Notes: generated by a model from the sequence alone, not told the origin. Shown: positions 1-13,020, counted from the stretch's first letter. The stretch: 64,000 nucleotides of DNA from Callipepla californica brunnescens (GCA_023055505.1 JALIRH010000064.1:310001-374000), one strand, 5' to 3'. Numbers and translations are program-made.

Positions 1-3000
1 GCTTGATGATAGAATCAGGGGTAGCTTCAGGAAATTTGGAGCATCTCACTGTCAGAACTATTTGCATCAGTTTCTGATTTCAGTCAGAATAAATACAAGG
101 GAAAGCAGCTTCTTTTTAGGCAGAAGAGACTCTAGAATTCCTAAGGAATGAAGCGATGCTGCTCTGGGTGGAGTAAGTATTTTACTTTAAACATACAAGT
201 AATTCCATTGCTTTTGTTGGTGTTCCAAATCAAGAATTTGTTTGATCGCATTAAACTGGATATCAACAGAGAATATACATCAATTCCCCAAAGCCTTAAT
301 AAATGGAAATTCTCAAAGGCAGGATAAGTATAAGGACGGAAGATTATCAGTTTTATTATTGTTTAACTTGATCTTTACTTTGCTTAAATTGCTCTCTGAA
401 ATAGTTGTTGAACTAGGTTTCTTTTGTTGCTGTTTACTATGTTGTTTTGTTTTGTTTTGTTTTTTATTTTATGTGGTTTAGGGGAAAATTGTTTTGCTTT
501 GCTTTTGTTTTAAGAAATACAGAACATCTGCAACTGAGCAGATGTGTTTATTTACAACATCAAACCAAAAATTTTTACATATGTTTGGAAGGAGTGCCTT
601 AAAGGCTTTCTTAAAATCTTTTTTTTCTTTCATTACATTTCTTCTTTTGATAGCGCCAATCCTCTGAAAATATGAAATGACCACCTTCTCAAAATTCATT
701 TGAGCCTTCCGCTTTCAAACTGTTCAATCTATGCAACAAATATCTTGCTTTCTCCCGGGAAGCTTTTCCTTTTAAGATGTCAAATTACATGTGAAGGGCT
801 AATTTCCATCTGGAGACCTTATCAGTGAGGATCTTTCTTCTTCACAACCTTGGGAGTGAAATGTTTTTCTCTTGTATTACTTTTTTTTTCTTTTTCAACT
901 GCGGACAGCATTTAGAACAGTAAGGAACTGTCTGATACAAGCTGAAATATCATTTGCACTCGTCCTAAGTTCAGCTTTAAAACAAACCTGCAGAAGTTTT
1001 TTGTTCACGTTCTCTGTATATTTGAGAATTCCATCAGGGCTTTTTCAGTGCTTTCACAACATATTTTTATGTGGGAAAATTATAATCCCATTTTTTATGG
1101 TATGTTTTATATATGGTATATGGTATATATGTGTCCCAAAACGTTCGTTGAGCCATATGGCAGAAGTTATGCCATATTTCTTCTTTGCTCTCTAATACTT
1201 ATAATAAATAATATGACTTATCAGCCTAAATAATAATAAAAAAGGACAGAAACTGTCCTTTACTGTCATTCCCTAGTTTGAACTTATATAAATCACAAAG
1301 CATATCCTATTTTAGCCCCTACACCTAGCTAATTGTACTGCATTTTTTTTTATTATTAATACACATCCCAAAATATTTAAAGCATCTCTTCTCTCCTATT
1401 TTCCCTCTTTCACATTATTTGCAGCACCAGCTATTCTTCAGAAGTGCATTCTTTCACCCATATCTCTTTATATTCCTGGGAAAACAATCCCCAGCTTGAT
1501 TCCCTGCTCTACAATCAAATTAAGCCAAATTTACAACTTAATTCTTTCCAGTTCCCTAATAACACGAATACCTTGCATTCAGGAACAAACACAGCATACA
1601 TCACTTTTTAAAATCTAAGTATTTGTTGGAATATAACATTGCCATTCTTTCAAACCATGTAAGTTAATAATTTTTGACAACTAAACAATGCTGGTGAATT
1701 AGAAGCAAACTAACAGACAAGCAAACAAACAAGCAAACAACAACAAAACACAAAAAATGTCAGTTCACCTGATTGTTTTCACTTACAGTATGATGTTCCA
1801 ATTTGCTTTTTTTTTTTTTTTTGCTTTTGGATCACATTTGTATTTCCTATTAACTTTATACAAGTTACACTTCTCAATTTTCAACTGCTTTTTCTGTCAT
1901 TTCAAATAAAAATATTTGAGACAAGAAACTGTATGGTGGCATTTCTTTGCTTCTTTCAGTACAGAAATCTCATAATCATGTAAAAAAAAAACAAATGTCA
2001 GATAAATACATATATATGTCATATTGGTAGCATGAATCCAGAAAGTTTTAAGGTAGCTTTGTAATGTCCATGTTTTATGACATTGTGTAATTTTTTTCTT
2101 AGGTCTTTCACTGAATTGCAAAATATCTTAAATGAGGAAATAAACAATCAAAGGATTTGCTGTAATACAGTTTCCAGCTTCGAGCTTCTAAAACTAGTTA
2201 ATCGAAAAATGACCTTATTTTTGAATAGAGGGGGCAATTGAAAATCATTGAACAGACTACCCCCTAATGATTTTTTTCTCAGACATAATTATAATAATTA
2301 GCATTATAAAGTGCTAATTATCTTTGGACACAGAGGATTTACACACCAGAGACAGAGGTCCACATTAAGTAAAGAGGATTTTGTTTTTTTCTGTAACCAT
2401 TTTTTTTAATAAAGAGGTATAAGGACACTTAGCCCATCTGGCCTCCATTCTGAATGTTCACATTTTATTACTAGGTGATTGTATCCAATAAAGAAAGAGA
2501 TCTGTTCTTAAAAACAGTGTGGATTGGTCCAGCAATCCATGTCTAGTCTATAGATCTGAACTAACTCAAGATTTTCTCCTCATCTTATTGGACCTCACAT
2601 TTCCAGAAACATGGCAAAGACCTTGGATGAACATCATTATTGTGGAGGGTTTCTTCAGTCCTACTGAACTCTAAAGGGATTGGATTAATTTTGTCAGCAA
2701 TCAGTATCATTTTCTCATAAATTCTTCCTTATTGATGTTGCAAAAGGAAGGTTTCAGTCCCCTCAAGAAATATCAGACGGGCATTTTAAAAGAGTGCTGT
2801 ATTGACAACTGAATATGTTTGAAAATCAGAAATGAGAACATCATAACAATGACATAACAAATAAAAAAATGGGAGTTATTTTTCTTCACTTCCTGTAATG
2901 AACCTTACATCTGTCCCTGTCTAAATAATATTTTTCCTATCCCTCACATTGTAAATCACTGCCTAAGGCATGAACCATTTATCTCTTGCCAAAATTCTCA

Positions 3001-5227
3001 CCATCCTTTGCTCCAATAGACCATAAATACTGTTTTATCTGGATTTTCTTCTGCATGTTGGCAGTTTTTCCACAGTGAGCACTGCTTTTTTATTCAGGTG
3101 TTATGTCTAGTTCTTCATCTGTCTTCCCTAGACTTCTTTCCAGTCCCTGTAGAGAGACTTGGGTCTTTCTCATTCTTTCTCAAAATTCTGAGCCTCACAA
3201 GAATCATACTAGAATATCACTAGAAGATGATATTCATATCTGTGCATTGCATTGCATGTATCTCAGTGTCATCTTTAATCATCAAACACTTATTTAAAAG
3301 GTTATTCTTGTTCTATATACATCTGAGCTCTCATTACTTTCTGCACGACATAAATGCAGACCATACCTCCTTTTGATACAAGCTATGTGTCCCAAAGAAA
3401 TTGGCAACAGCATGTGACATACTGATAGACTGTTTTGGATGTTAAAGGCAGTAAACATAAAATCTGTAAGAGTTATCTTTTCTGAAATGTATTCTGTTTC
3501 TGTTAGAGAACACTTGCTATCCTTCTCTCTAAATATTAGTTCGGCTACCAGAAAGGAGTTAAACTTCTTAGGTGGTATGAGTCTACTCTTTGAACATAAG
3601 CTGAAACATTCTCCAACAGAAGTCCTCTGGCAACTTTGGTTATATTTCCTCTGAAAAGATTCTTTGTTCTTCAGATTAATACATGTTGTGATTTTTTTTT
3701 TCCTCAGGGTCTGAGGCAATGAATTCAAATCTTGTTTGAATGTCAGTTCTCATGTCTGTACTCGGATGAGGACATCTGTCTGCGGTGCTCTGGCTTTTCC
3801 TCCATTTCATCTCATACTACAAGTAATTGGTCAACTCTGATCACTTTTGAAGCTTATGCTGATGAGAAGTCTAATTAAGAGTTCTTACAAAGTATGTATT
3901 AAAAAAATTTGCATACTTTCCCACAGTAAGATTGGCAAAATAGTTTTGAATCCTGTTTCATAGCTCTTCTGGTTGCATTACCTAGGAATATTTTCATCCA
4001 GTGAACTGTACTGAATAAACTGTTTAGGTACTTTTGGACTATATAAATTTATATCAACATTTAAAAAATCCATTTTTTTCAAACAGCTATGTTTTCTCTA
4101 ACACAGAATCATCACCTTACTCTGATGTGTAAGAATCAGCTTTCAGAAAAATGAATGGAACAGTAAATGGAGTAGGTCCAAACTAAATTTTTTTGAAACA
4201 TCTACTTTAATTGTATTGCACTATGCTCAGATTCTCTTTAGAATATTGATGCATGTTTACATTTCTTATTCTGAGTGACTGCTGAGTTTGCAAAGAAACA
4301 TCATTGAAGTTAATAGGAATTTGGGGTACTAATTTTATGTTATATCAAGGCCGGATATCACTCACTAAAACAGAAAAGTCATCTTCTAACTTACAACATT
4401 TTCTTCAAATATGTCTTTTTTCTTTCTTTTTTCAACATGTGTGTTTTGTTTTTGTATTTTTGGGACGGTTTCTGCATTTTAATAAAAACACGCAAGTACA
4501 AAATTATGAATAAGAGAGAATTAAAATAATATCTTCTGGACTACACCATACCAAGTATCATAAACTGCACACAGTCACAGGAATAATGAAAATTAAATAT
4601 AATGTCATTGTTTTCTTCCCATATGAACAATCAAGGGAGTCAAAACTTAGCTAAACCAGCAAGAGTAAATAGTTAGGAATGAAAAATTACTATAAAAAGT
4701 TCACAGAAATTATAAATATCCTCTAGGCTGTCAAAAGCAATCAGTTCAGCTCAATGTGTTAAATCTACTTTTAATGATAATGACAACAACTTTTCCTTTT
4801 TATTACACTTTACATAAATTTATGAGCTTTATCCCTTCAAATCAAATAGAATATATTTGTCTCTGCATCAAAGCTAAATGGTTACATGTATCTTAGAAAC
4901 ATGCCTAGAAATATAAAAATACAGTGGTTACTGTAGCTAGCTTGTCTGCTAGATCGGAAGTACAGTCAGATTAGGGTATCATAAAACTGCTCATAATTAA
5001 ATGAAAATAAATGACCATATAAGGACTGCACCACTTGTGATGTTTTCTCTTAAATAATTAAAAATGCTCTTTCATCTTATCTTGTAAGTATGGAAAAGTT
5101 TCAGCTTAGAACTGTGATCTTCTCAATTAAAGCCTTTTATACAAGGTTAAATATTTATAAATGACCCCTGATGAACAGACTGGGATATTTTTAGTTAGAT
5201 ATTATAAGCAGGATACCTTTTTAGGCT
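1..5227. other. AT-rich unique DNA, no gene seen
   Basis: I see no exon, RNA gene or recognisable transposon here. There are scattered short homopolymers, for example a T run near 1807-1824, and an AAAC-rich patch near 1710-1750. The longest open frame of the whole window (3294-3728, minus strand, 144 codons) lies here. It shows no domain, signal peptide or family resemblance, and it overlaps a plus-strand frame with equally ordinary composition, so I treat it as chance. Old, unrecognisable repeats may be present. Confidence 0.5.
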
Positions 5228-5302
5228 TCTAGATGCTAGAAGGTTTTATTGTAATATCTGATTTCTTTTTGTCACAAGAAAACTGTTGAAGTCAATGATA
5301 TA
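5228..5302 (+). repeat. Left flank shared by two mariner copies
   Basis: This 75-base stretch directly precedes the mariner left end at 5303. It is clearly related to 12141-12211, which directly precedes the second mariner left end. Shared short blocks include a TCTAGA-type start, an ATCTGAT block, GAAAACTG and GAAGTCAAT, ending in TATA at the mariner junction. By eye about three quarters of positions agree. The third mariner copy at 31391 lacks it. The simplest reading is that a mariner lay inside another repeat and the two were copied together. The chicken composite repeat called Charlie-Galluhop is one candidate, but I cannot confirm that name without a search. Confidence 0.55.
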
Positions 5303-5441
5303 TGAGGGGTGCTCCAAAAGTAATACTTCCTTTTTTATTATGTTGGCCCACAAAATAATGACGGATGTTGGTGGAATGGCCAATATTCCATTATAACTTG
5401 CTGGTGTATGACAGGTGACAGCAGAAAAATGATCTGACAAA

Positions 5442-6245
5442 ATGACATCTGACATGGAAGTGTATATGAAGCAAAGGAGAATCACTGAATTTCTCCATGA
5501 AGAAAAAAAATTGCACCCATTGGCATTCATGACCACTAGACATTTATGGAGAACAAACAGTGGATGCAAGCAGAGTGAGGTTGTGGGCAGAGCATTTTAG
5601 CAGTGATAACTGTGACATGAACAATAAGCCACGTTCCACATGGCTATGCACAGCTGTCACACCACAAAATGAAGAGTTCTTCAACTGGCTCATCCATGTA
5701 AATCCGATTATAACCAGGAAACTGCATACAGAGCTGAATATCGGCTTCAGTGTGTTTGCAATGATGGTGGCAATGTTAAAATGTTTATACTAGGTGGGTT
5801 CTGTGAATGCTCATGCAGGAACAGAAAGAATATTGTATGCAAGTTTGTCAGAGTCTATTGAATAAATATGAGGCAGAAGGTAAAAGATTCCTGAATCACA
5901 TAATGACTCGTGATGAGATGTGGTTTCTTCGCTATGAACTGGAGTCCAAATGGCAGTCCATAGAATGGCAACATGCAAATTCCCTATCGAAGAAAAAGTT
6001 CAAGATATAACCATCAGCAAGCAAAGTGATGTGCACTGTCATTTGGGATAGGAAAGGGGTGCTCCTTCCAGATTTCCTGGAACTTGCACAAGCCATCAAC
6101 CCTCAGCAATTCAATTCAATTCAATTAAGCCAGACAAGACAATCACCAGGCCCCATACCAGTTAGAGTGCCATAGAGAACATGGTTAGTCTTGACTGTTC
6201 TGTCCTACCATATCCGACATATAGATTGGATTAGAACCCTTCTGA
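5442..6245 (+). pseudogene. Broken mariner transposase
   Basis: The transposase would cut and paste the element through a DDD catalytic triad. The first recognisable ATG is at 5442, followed by the start MTSDMEVYMKQR. The frame is then lost in the A-rich run near 5505-5515 and resumes as VDASRVRLWAEHFSSD around 5562-5610, which fits the N-terminal helix-turn-helix region. A later block at 5807-6010 includes LLNKYEAEG and the first catalytic motif, here TRDE rather than the usual TGDE, with its Asp kept. An in-frame TAA follows near 6007. The second catalytic motif (family HDNARPH) is shifted by one base near 6138-6160. The third (family PDLAPSD) carries a TAG in place of the Leu codon near 6220-6230. 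It is non-functional, with high confidence. Confidence 0.85.
6108..6126 (+). repeat. AATTC microsatellite inside transposase relic
   Basis: About four units of AATTC interrupt the decayed mariner transposase. The tract is short, and it probably arose by replication slippage after the element died. Confidence 0.8.
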
Positions 6246-6497
6246 CTATATACAAATAAAAAGTCAATGTTATTTTATTATTAAGTGTGGTACTAAATTG
6301 AAGCAATTTGACATCATTTTGTCAGTGGTTGTTCACCTTTTATCAGTCACCTTACCAGTATATTACAGTAAGTATCATATACACCTTAGGCAGCCAATAT
6401 ATCTGTACACATTGCATGATGTCCAGTTTACCCCAAATTCCTTTTTGTATTACTTTTGGCCTTCCAGACTTTACAGACTGATGTCTTAAAGGAGTAA

Positions 6498-6521
6498 TTT
6501 TTTTTTTTTTTTTTTTTTTTT
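6498..6521 (+). repeat. Poly-T tract (24)
   Basis: This is an uninterrupted run of 24 T. It could be the reversed A tail of an old retroposed sequence, but no element is recognisable next to it on the minus strand, so I call it a simple repeat. Confidence 0.9.
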
Positions 6522-8868
6522 GCTCATTATAGTGTTTCAACTCACAAAGTGCTAAGACTAGTTCACTCATCAGAAAGAGCAAGATTACATGCTTCTATTA
6601 TGTTTGTGTCACTATTTCTGAAAATTATAGGTATATCATACAGACTAACCTGCATAATAATTGACAGAAGCCGAGTTTATGAGAACTAGTTTACATAATA
6701 CTCTCATGTTTCTGCCTCATTTTCAGCCATTGATTCAAATCCAAATAGACCTACCCAGAAAGCTACCTTGCAATACGGTCCAAAATCCATTATCTCCATT
6801 ATTTTTTCCACAGTTTTCTGACTTTACAAGTTAGTAGGTTTTCCTTTGTTGATTCAATATTTATCCAGAAATCTATTTTGTAATCTAAGGAAGCCTTCTA
6901 GTCAGCTATATATTCTGCATCTTCTCTCTGTACAGAATTTTGACTCCTTTTTATCCAGAATATTTAAAACTAATTTCCACACTTGAGCTGGGAATCTCTC
7001 TAGTTTAATTATCAATTGCAAAATCTTTGCTTTTCTATTTTTTTGTTTAAGAATCCTGAAATTAATTATTATTATACAAGGATGTTTGTATTCTTCGGTT
7101 TTGATTGTTATGAGTTATAAATACCTCAATCTTCAAAAAGTTTTAAACAAAAGTCACCACTCAGTAAACAGAATGCCTGTAAAAGATTCAGTTCTGACTC
7201 AGCATGTGAGGGCAGACTCAATGGTAGTTCAAGAAAACTAAAGTTTATTATATGAGGCTTTCTTTTTTGAGCAATTAAGAAATTAAAACCTCAGACTACT
7301 TAGGAGCAATAACTGTAACTTTTCAGAAGTCAAAACCAAACAAAAAAAAAATAATCAAGGAACAAACAAACAACACTCCCCACACACAAAAACAAAGCAA
7401 CAATAAACAAAACAACCATAGAAAAAAAACTTCCCCAAATATTGTCAGGATGATTTCCTCGCACCAAAAAACCCAAAAATCTTGAATGAGAGTCTTGGTG
7501 GTAAAAGAGGTCAAAATTTGCATTCAAACATCTGAATTTTATGTAATAGTTATATTTCAACCTACTGCAGTCTTGAGTCTGTAATGTTTTTGTTTTCATT
7601 TTTATAATTTTATAAACAAATTCTAATTTTTTCTTTCTGCATAAGTTTTAAATTAAGAAAAAAGAAAGAGACTCCAAGAGACTATACCATTCTCAAAGAA
7701 AAGTCTGATAATAAATAAATAAACATCTGTGGTCCATGCAGAATCCTTTAGAACAGTTTTTTGTATTCAGAAATACAAAACATCCTGCAGAAAATTTGCC
7801 AATTTCAGCATTATGTAGAACATAGAACAGAGAATCAGAATCTTGCAGACTTCAAGTATGCCATATCAGTATTATTTCTCTCACTGTTTTCTTTAACATC
7901 TTTATAGTAGAATTACAAAGAATACTGTAAAAACAATGAGGATAGGTCATTTTTAATTTTCTTTCTACATTAGCTGTTAAGTGGAAGACTGGAGTACTGG
8001 AAAATAATGTTTCAGTGTTTTAGTGGAACTAGTATTGTTCTGGCCGCAGCTATTTTCATAGAGGAGTGAAAACAGATTTTCTTCTTATAATTCTCATTTG
8101 TACAAAAACAGTTTGAATAGAAACTTCAATACAGCATGGCAAAATGCCTCAAACACCCATATAACTTAAGTATTGTATTTGCCAGATAACTATTTAGGAA
8201 GCAAAATCCAAGCGTGAAGCCCAAAAGAAATTACGGCACAGAAACTATTTTGCAATATGGTCAGTCTAGCATTGCTCATGGTTCTTTTCAAGAGAAGGAG
8301 GCTGTTGTCTAAACAGAGATAAAAATGTGCTGCACTTAGACAATAACTCATGACAAAGAGGTAACATATGCTATCATAATATGGTGGGAGTTGCATGACA
8401 CAAAGCAAAGATGAGCAATACCATCTTCCAGAGTTATAGCACCTTATTGCCATTATAAAACACATTTATTTGAAGAGAAAATGCAATATTTTTGTAGAGA
8501 GAGGAGAAGAAGGACAGGGGCAAGTGAAATTGTTCATGAAGAACGTTCAAATTTACAGTTAAGCAGTATTTTTCTACAAGTATCCTGCAGTGTTCATAGT
8601 CCATCAGTAGACAACTCTCTGAAGATGTGCTGCTTGATGTGCAAGGAAAAGATGGAGTGTCAATTTTTAACCTCTAAATGGAGCAAGGGTTTTAAATAAT
8701 AAAATATTACAGTGCACAATAAGATCACAAATTCTGGTGCTTATTCTGTCTACCCCTTCTCTTGAAAGCATTCTATTTTAGAAGTGCTTCCTCTGGAAGG
8801 GTAATTTAATTGTCTGTCACATTCCTTTCAAATACGTAATATAAACTGCTAAACAAGACTGTAGGGTA

Positions 8869-8911
8869 CAAACTCCCATTGACTTTAAAGGAGAAAGGAA
8901 TTAGGCCCAAG
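8869..8911. repeat. Fragment of old palindromic repeat (tentative)
   Basis: The segment contains ACTCCCATTGACTTTAAAGG followed by a TTAGGCCCA block. It resembles the small palindromic interspersed repeat common in birds, turtles and crocodilians, which carries a CCATTGACTTCAATGG-like core and GGCCCA-like ends. It is short and partial, so the call is weak. Confidence 0.3.
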
Positions 8912-11837
8912 CTACTGTTCTATTGTTTGTTGAGCAGGAAGCTGAAAATTCATGCCTAGCAATGCCCTTTTGAAATCATGCATGCTTTCACTTTTAAGAC
9001 CTTTGGTTATTAAATAGCTTAAGGCAGCTGTACTCTTTCCCAACTCCAGTAGGGCCCATGATAAAAATCAGTGAGAACTTGAGTACAGCACATATATACA
9101 TTGGTATTCAAGATCAGTCGTAGAGACCAGTACTGAAGTGTGCTGGATTTTTACTTTTAATTAATACACTTAAGTGAATACTAAGTGAAATGTTTTCAGT
9201 TCTGCCAATGGAAGGTGGGATATGTCGATTATATCTTCTCTTTTTTTATTTAAAAGGCTCTTCAAAACTGTAAATGTTGTTTGTTCTGAACTATATATAT
9301 TCATTTAGCATGTGAGACAGGTTCAATTGATAGAACATACAGATTGCCTAACAGCAATCATAGTGAGACTGGTTTGGAAAAAAAAAAGAAAGGAAGTAAT
9401 GGAAAAATGTATAAGTGTTTCTTATGTTTCCCAAACATCTTCAGGGCTCCTCATGCTTTTTTCTTAACTTCAAAACCATCTGCAAAGCAAACACTTCTCC
9501 CATCAAAATTTTAGTGTTTAGATCCAAATCCCCTTAAAGTTCTTCTGTAGCACAATCAGGCTTTTCAAGTCAAAGACAGACCTAGTGCTCAAGCTCTAAA
9601 GAACTCTTCTGAATACAGAAATAAATTTAAATGTTTAAAGCAACAAGTGCAATGCATGCAATTTTAGCAATGAACTATATGAAAGAAATTCTTTAAAACA
9701 ACAACAGCAAGATTCAGAAAGCACATTAAGTTATGATATAGAGTAATTGCAACAACTTCAGCACAGAACTTCTGAGCTCTGTGCCTTAAACTGTGGAAGA
9801 AATATCATGGAAATAATTTTGGTACCAACAACCAGCCCCGAATTTTCCTTAAAATAATTAAGGAACTACACCATGATGAAACAACATATTCTCAATACCT
9901 ATTAAAAGTGTGGGTCACAAAACTATTGTTTCTGAAGATTATACTGCTTTTTTTTTTCTCATGAAACTTTCTAATCTGAAAGAAACAGGAAAACAACACA
10001 TTTTGTTGAGAAAAAGCAACTTTTGTTGACTGGTGCAGAAACACCTGCAGCTTGACACATATAATTTAAAGTAACTTTTGTGAGATTTTATGTAGGTCAC
10101 TGCTGGTTATATAGATGCGTGTGGGAGATACTGGCCCTGATATGAATGATAACCACATTTCTTGCATACAGTGCATAAATTGTTCAGCCAACCCATAAAG
10201 TGTTAATAAATAAATTAAAATAAATAAATAAATAAGAAAATGTATAGGAACAGAGTTAAAACGTCCTGAGAAAACATGCAAAACCCAAGTGATACATTTT
10301 TAGGTTTCCGTGCCATCTACTTAGGTTTCTATGATCTCTCTAAGTATGGGTAACTGGTAGGTGTGCGTAGGCTGCATTCTTCATAAATCACGGGTATGAC
10401 ACCAAACCTCCTCACAGACTTGGTGTGAACCATCATTCCGTGCTCTGCAACACAGAATTTCAGAAAGCAAGTTCTGAATTCTCTACAAAACTTGTTACCA
10501 CATATGAGCTGTAGGATAAATGCATGTTGTACCACAGATGTGAGATAATGCCCATAGCGTGCAGTCAATAGAGAAAGTATATATAGAAAGCAATGTGGGA
10601 TAGAGAGTAGGGAGGAGATGCTGTAACATTTAAAACAAGGTGGTGTGCCATCTTACTTTACCACTGAACAAACTCAAATAATGCTTTGCATTATCCTCTG
10701 TATCTGCAATACGAAGCAGATACTTGATGAAAGCTTTCTTTTTTAGAAACATCTCATAGTATATATTAACACTGTCAACTTCTCACAGAAACATGGACTA
10801 TCTTTCAATAATCAAAGTTTTAGCGTTTCTACTCATTTTCACTAACCAATCTTTTGGTAGATTTTTTGGCCCAGTTTCTGTATTCTAGCATTCAGAATTT
10901 ACTATTTCCCCAAAGAATTGTTGACAAATACTTCAGCAGGAACATCATAGAGGAAAGAGCTCAAAGATTAATTCCTGGAAAACCTCGCTAACATAGATTT
11001 TGCTTCTTAAATAAGTATTGCTACTACAATTACTCAGCATGATTAAAATATAGCAGACTTCAATCAGTTTTATTTTTTATTCCTGGAAGATGGTAGAGGA
11101 AGAAAGTTACTGCATTTACTGCAGTTGTGAGGATATAGTTTTTACTAATGATAGTTTCAGGGAAATTATATTATTTTATGCAGATATACATTAAAATATT
11201 TTATTTGTAATTTTACATGTTTTATAAAAGGATAGTTTTATCTCATACTGGATTTAATTTTGCTCAGTGTAAAATGTCTCTGTGTAACCTAGATTAAATC
11301 GTTGACGACACTAAATCCAGAAATCCTTATCTCCTTATTTAGAAGCACTGTGGATGCCAGTCAACAAATTTAAAATAAATATAGTATCTTACTGCAAGCA
11401 ACAGATGAGGAGTCACTTCTTTTCTGAAGAGAAAGAAAAGCACATTCATGGGCCAAAAAATTTCCTATCTTCCTGAGACTTGGAACAAAGAAATAATGAG
11501 CCTGTAGGCTTTTTTAACAGCAGCGAGGGACGAAAACATAATAAATGCAGTGGTTATGGAACTTTCTTATACCATCCATCATAATGGCATAATGATTATC
11601 AGCTGAAAATGTCAAATGTGGTTTTTAAGTTGTAACTCGGTTTATGAACACAGATGTCTGCAAAGAACTAACAGATCAGTTCTTAAATGTTGCTACAGTG
11701 ACCTTATTAATTTTCTTAAACTGCAGTGATTTTATAGTTAGCATGCCAATTTACTGACACCTAATATAAAAATACTCTGCAGAATTAATATTACAGTAGC
11801 TTAGCCTAACGTAAAATAAGTATTGAGCAACTGCATC

Positions 11838-12115
11838 CTGTTCCAGGTTTCCCATTTCAAGAAAGACAGAGAGTTACTGGAGGGAGTCCAGCAGAGGGCT
11901 ACAATGATGATGAGGGGCCTGGATGAGGAAAGATTAGACCTGGGACTGTCCAGTCAGCAGAAGAGAAAATTGAGATGGAATCTTAACAATGCTTAACAAT
12001 GCTTAACAATGAATATCTAAAGGGCAAGTGTCAAGTAGATGAGCTTTTCAGTAGAGTCCAGCAACAGGACAAGGCACAATCTGAAACACAGGAAGTTCTG
12101 TATGAACATGAGAAA
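11838..12115 (+). mobile_element. CR1 LINE 3'-region fragment
   Basis: CR1 is the dominant avian non-LTR retrotransposon, and most copies are 5'-truncated. Hallmarks seen here are TTCAAGAAAGACAGAGAG, the block GTCCAGCAGAGGGCTACAA, a decayed version of the GTTCAGCCTGGAGAAGAGAA box, ATCTAAAGGGCAAGTGTCAAG and CACAGGAAGTTCTGTATGAA. It stops abruptly in an A run at about 12110, before the CR1 3' terminus, and is followed by the mariner-flank sequence. The 3' end has therefore been deleted or displaced by the later insertion. Confidence 0.9.
11982..12011 (+). repeat. Three perfect 10-bp tandem units within CR1
   Basis: The unit CTTAACAATG occurs three times in direct tandem. Ordinary CR1 copies have a single, related segment at this point, so this is a local slippage expansion inside the dead LINE. 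Confidence 0.85.
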
Positions 12116-12140
12116 AAAAATTCTATAATTTCTAGCATCT

Positions 12141-12211
12141 TCTAGATTCTAGAGGATTATTTGTAGCATCTGATATTTTCTCACATGAAAACTGCCGAAG
12201 TCAATTATATA
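12141..12211 (+). repeat. Second copy of the mariner-flanking repeat
   Basis: Homologous to 5228-5302, with the same relation to a mariner left end. Shared blocks are TCTAGA, ATCTGAT, GAAAACTG and GAAGTCAAT before TATATGAGG. Having two independent loci with the same flank implies that this piece travelled with the mariner. Confidence 0.55.
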
Positions 12212-12299
12212 TGAGGACTACTCCAAATGTAATGCCTCCCATTTTATTATGTTGGCTCACAAAAATAGAGGCAGATGGTGGTGGTATGGCAGTATTGCA
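12212..12299 (+). mobile_element. Mariner (Galluhop-like) left-end fragment
   Basis: This fragment starts TGAGGACTACTCCAAATGTA after TA and continues through a conserved CCTCCCATTTTATTATGTTG block and a GGTGGTGGTATGGCAGTA block. It stops near 12299, where CR1 sequence begins. Only the terminal repeat and the untranslated leader survive, with no transposase. It shares the flanking repeat with the copy at 5303. Confidence 0.8.
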
Positions 12300-13020
12300 C
12301 TTGTGTTTGGGCAATCCAGGATATGTGTACATTCTGAGAGAAGTATTCCTGAGGAACAGCCCTGCCAAGGGCTGAGAGGTCCTGATAGATGAAAAACTTA
12401 ACATGAGACAGTAGTGTACACTTGTAGCCCAGAAGACCAACTGTACCCAAGTCTGCATCAAAAGAAGGGTGGCCAGGAGGGAGAAAGAAGTAATTGTCCT
12501 CCTCTGCTCTGCTTTTGTGATGCTTCACCTGCAGTACTGTATCCAGGCCTATAGAGCTTTTGGAGCAGGTCCAGAGGAGGGCCATGGGAATGATCAGAGA
12601 GCAGGAGTACCTCTTCTATGAAGATGAGCTGAGAGAACTGAGCTTATTTAGCCTGGAGAAGAGAAGGCTCAAGGGGAGACCTACCAGTGGCCTTCCAGTA
12701 CTTAAAGGGAACTTATAAACAGGAGGAAAAATCAACTTCAAGTAAATAGCAATAGGATGAGGGAAAATGACATAAACTAAAAGAGGAGAATTTTACATTA
12801 GACATCAGGAGGGAAATTTTTACTGAGAGGGTGATGAGTTGCAGGAACAGGTTGCCCAGAAAAACTGTGAATACCCATCTCTGTAGCTGTTCAACACCAG
12901 ATTGGATGGGGTCCTTGGCAGACTGACCCAGTGCCTGATTTAGTGGTTGGCAACCCTGCCTGTGGCGGGGAGGTTGGATTTTTGAGGTCTTACCTACCCA
13001 AGCTATTCTATGATTATAGT
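12300..13020 (+). mobile_element. CR1 LINE, 5'-truncated with 3' end
   Basis: This is a long 3' segment of CR1. Visible blocks are GGATATGTGTACATTCTGAG, GAGGTCCTGATAGATGAAAA, CTCCTCTGCTCTGCTTTTGT, TTTAGCCTGGAGAAGAGAAG, ACTGAGAGGGTGATGAG and GGTTGCCCAGA. It finishes with AGTGGTTGGCAACCCTGCC and a terminal AGCTATTCTATGATTA, which is the 8-bp ATTCTATG-type tail used by CR1. It belongs to the CR1 group with the GGTTGGCAACCCTGCC 3' UTR, shared with 15430-15975 and 48255-49215. The reading frames in it are decayed. It abuts the mariner fragment on its left. Confidence 0.92.

Larger units (their letters stand above)
5303..6250 (+). mobile_element. Mariner (Galluhop-like) transposon, 3'-truncated
   Basis: This is a Tc1/mariner DNA transposon remnant. 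The left end reads TGAGGGGTGCTCCAAAAGTA after a TA target dinucleotide, which matches the start of the element at 31391. The body carries a decayed transposase described in a separate entry. The copy loses similarity after the third catalytic-motif region near 6235-6250, and no right terminal repeat follows, so it is truncated and cannot move. A short AATTC tandem (6108-6126) has expanded inside the transposase region. The closest known family is chicken Mariner1_GG/Galluhop. Frameshifts and stops show that the insertion is old. Confidence 0.85.
6251..11837. other. AT-rich unique DNA, no gene seen
   Basis: No exon or RNA gene is recognised. The stretch contains a 24-base T run (about 6498-6521), an A/C-rich AAAC-type patch (about 7345-7420), an AAAT-type run near 10205-10240, and one possible piece of an old palindromic repeat near 8869-8911. 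The small open frames have no recognisable content. Confidence 0.5.

Noticed and set aside
3294..3728. Longest open frame in the window (144 codons, minus strand)
   Set aside because: No domain, signal peptide, membrane segment or family resemblance. The length is within chance for 64 kb of six-frame sequence, and there is no supporting promoter or splice context.
12201..12585. Minus-strand frames of 86-112 codons
   Set aside because: They are antisense readings through the mariner end and CR1 copy.
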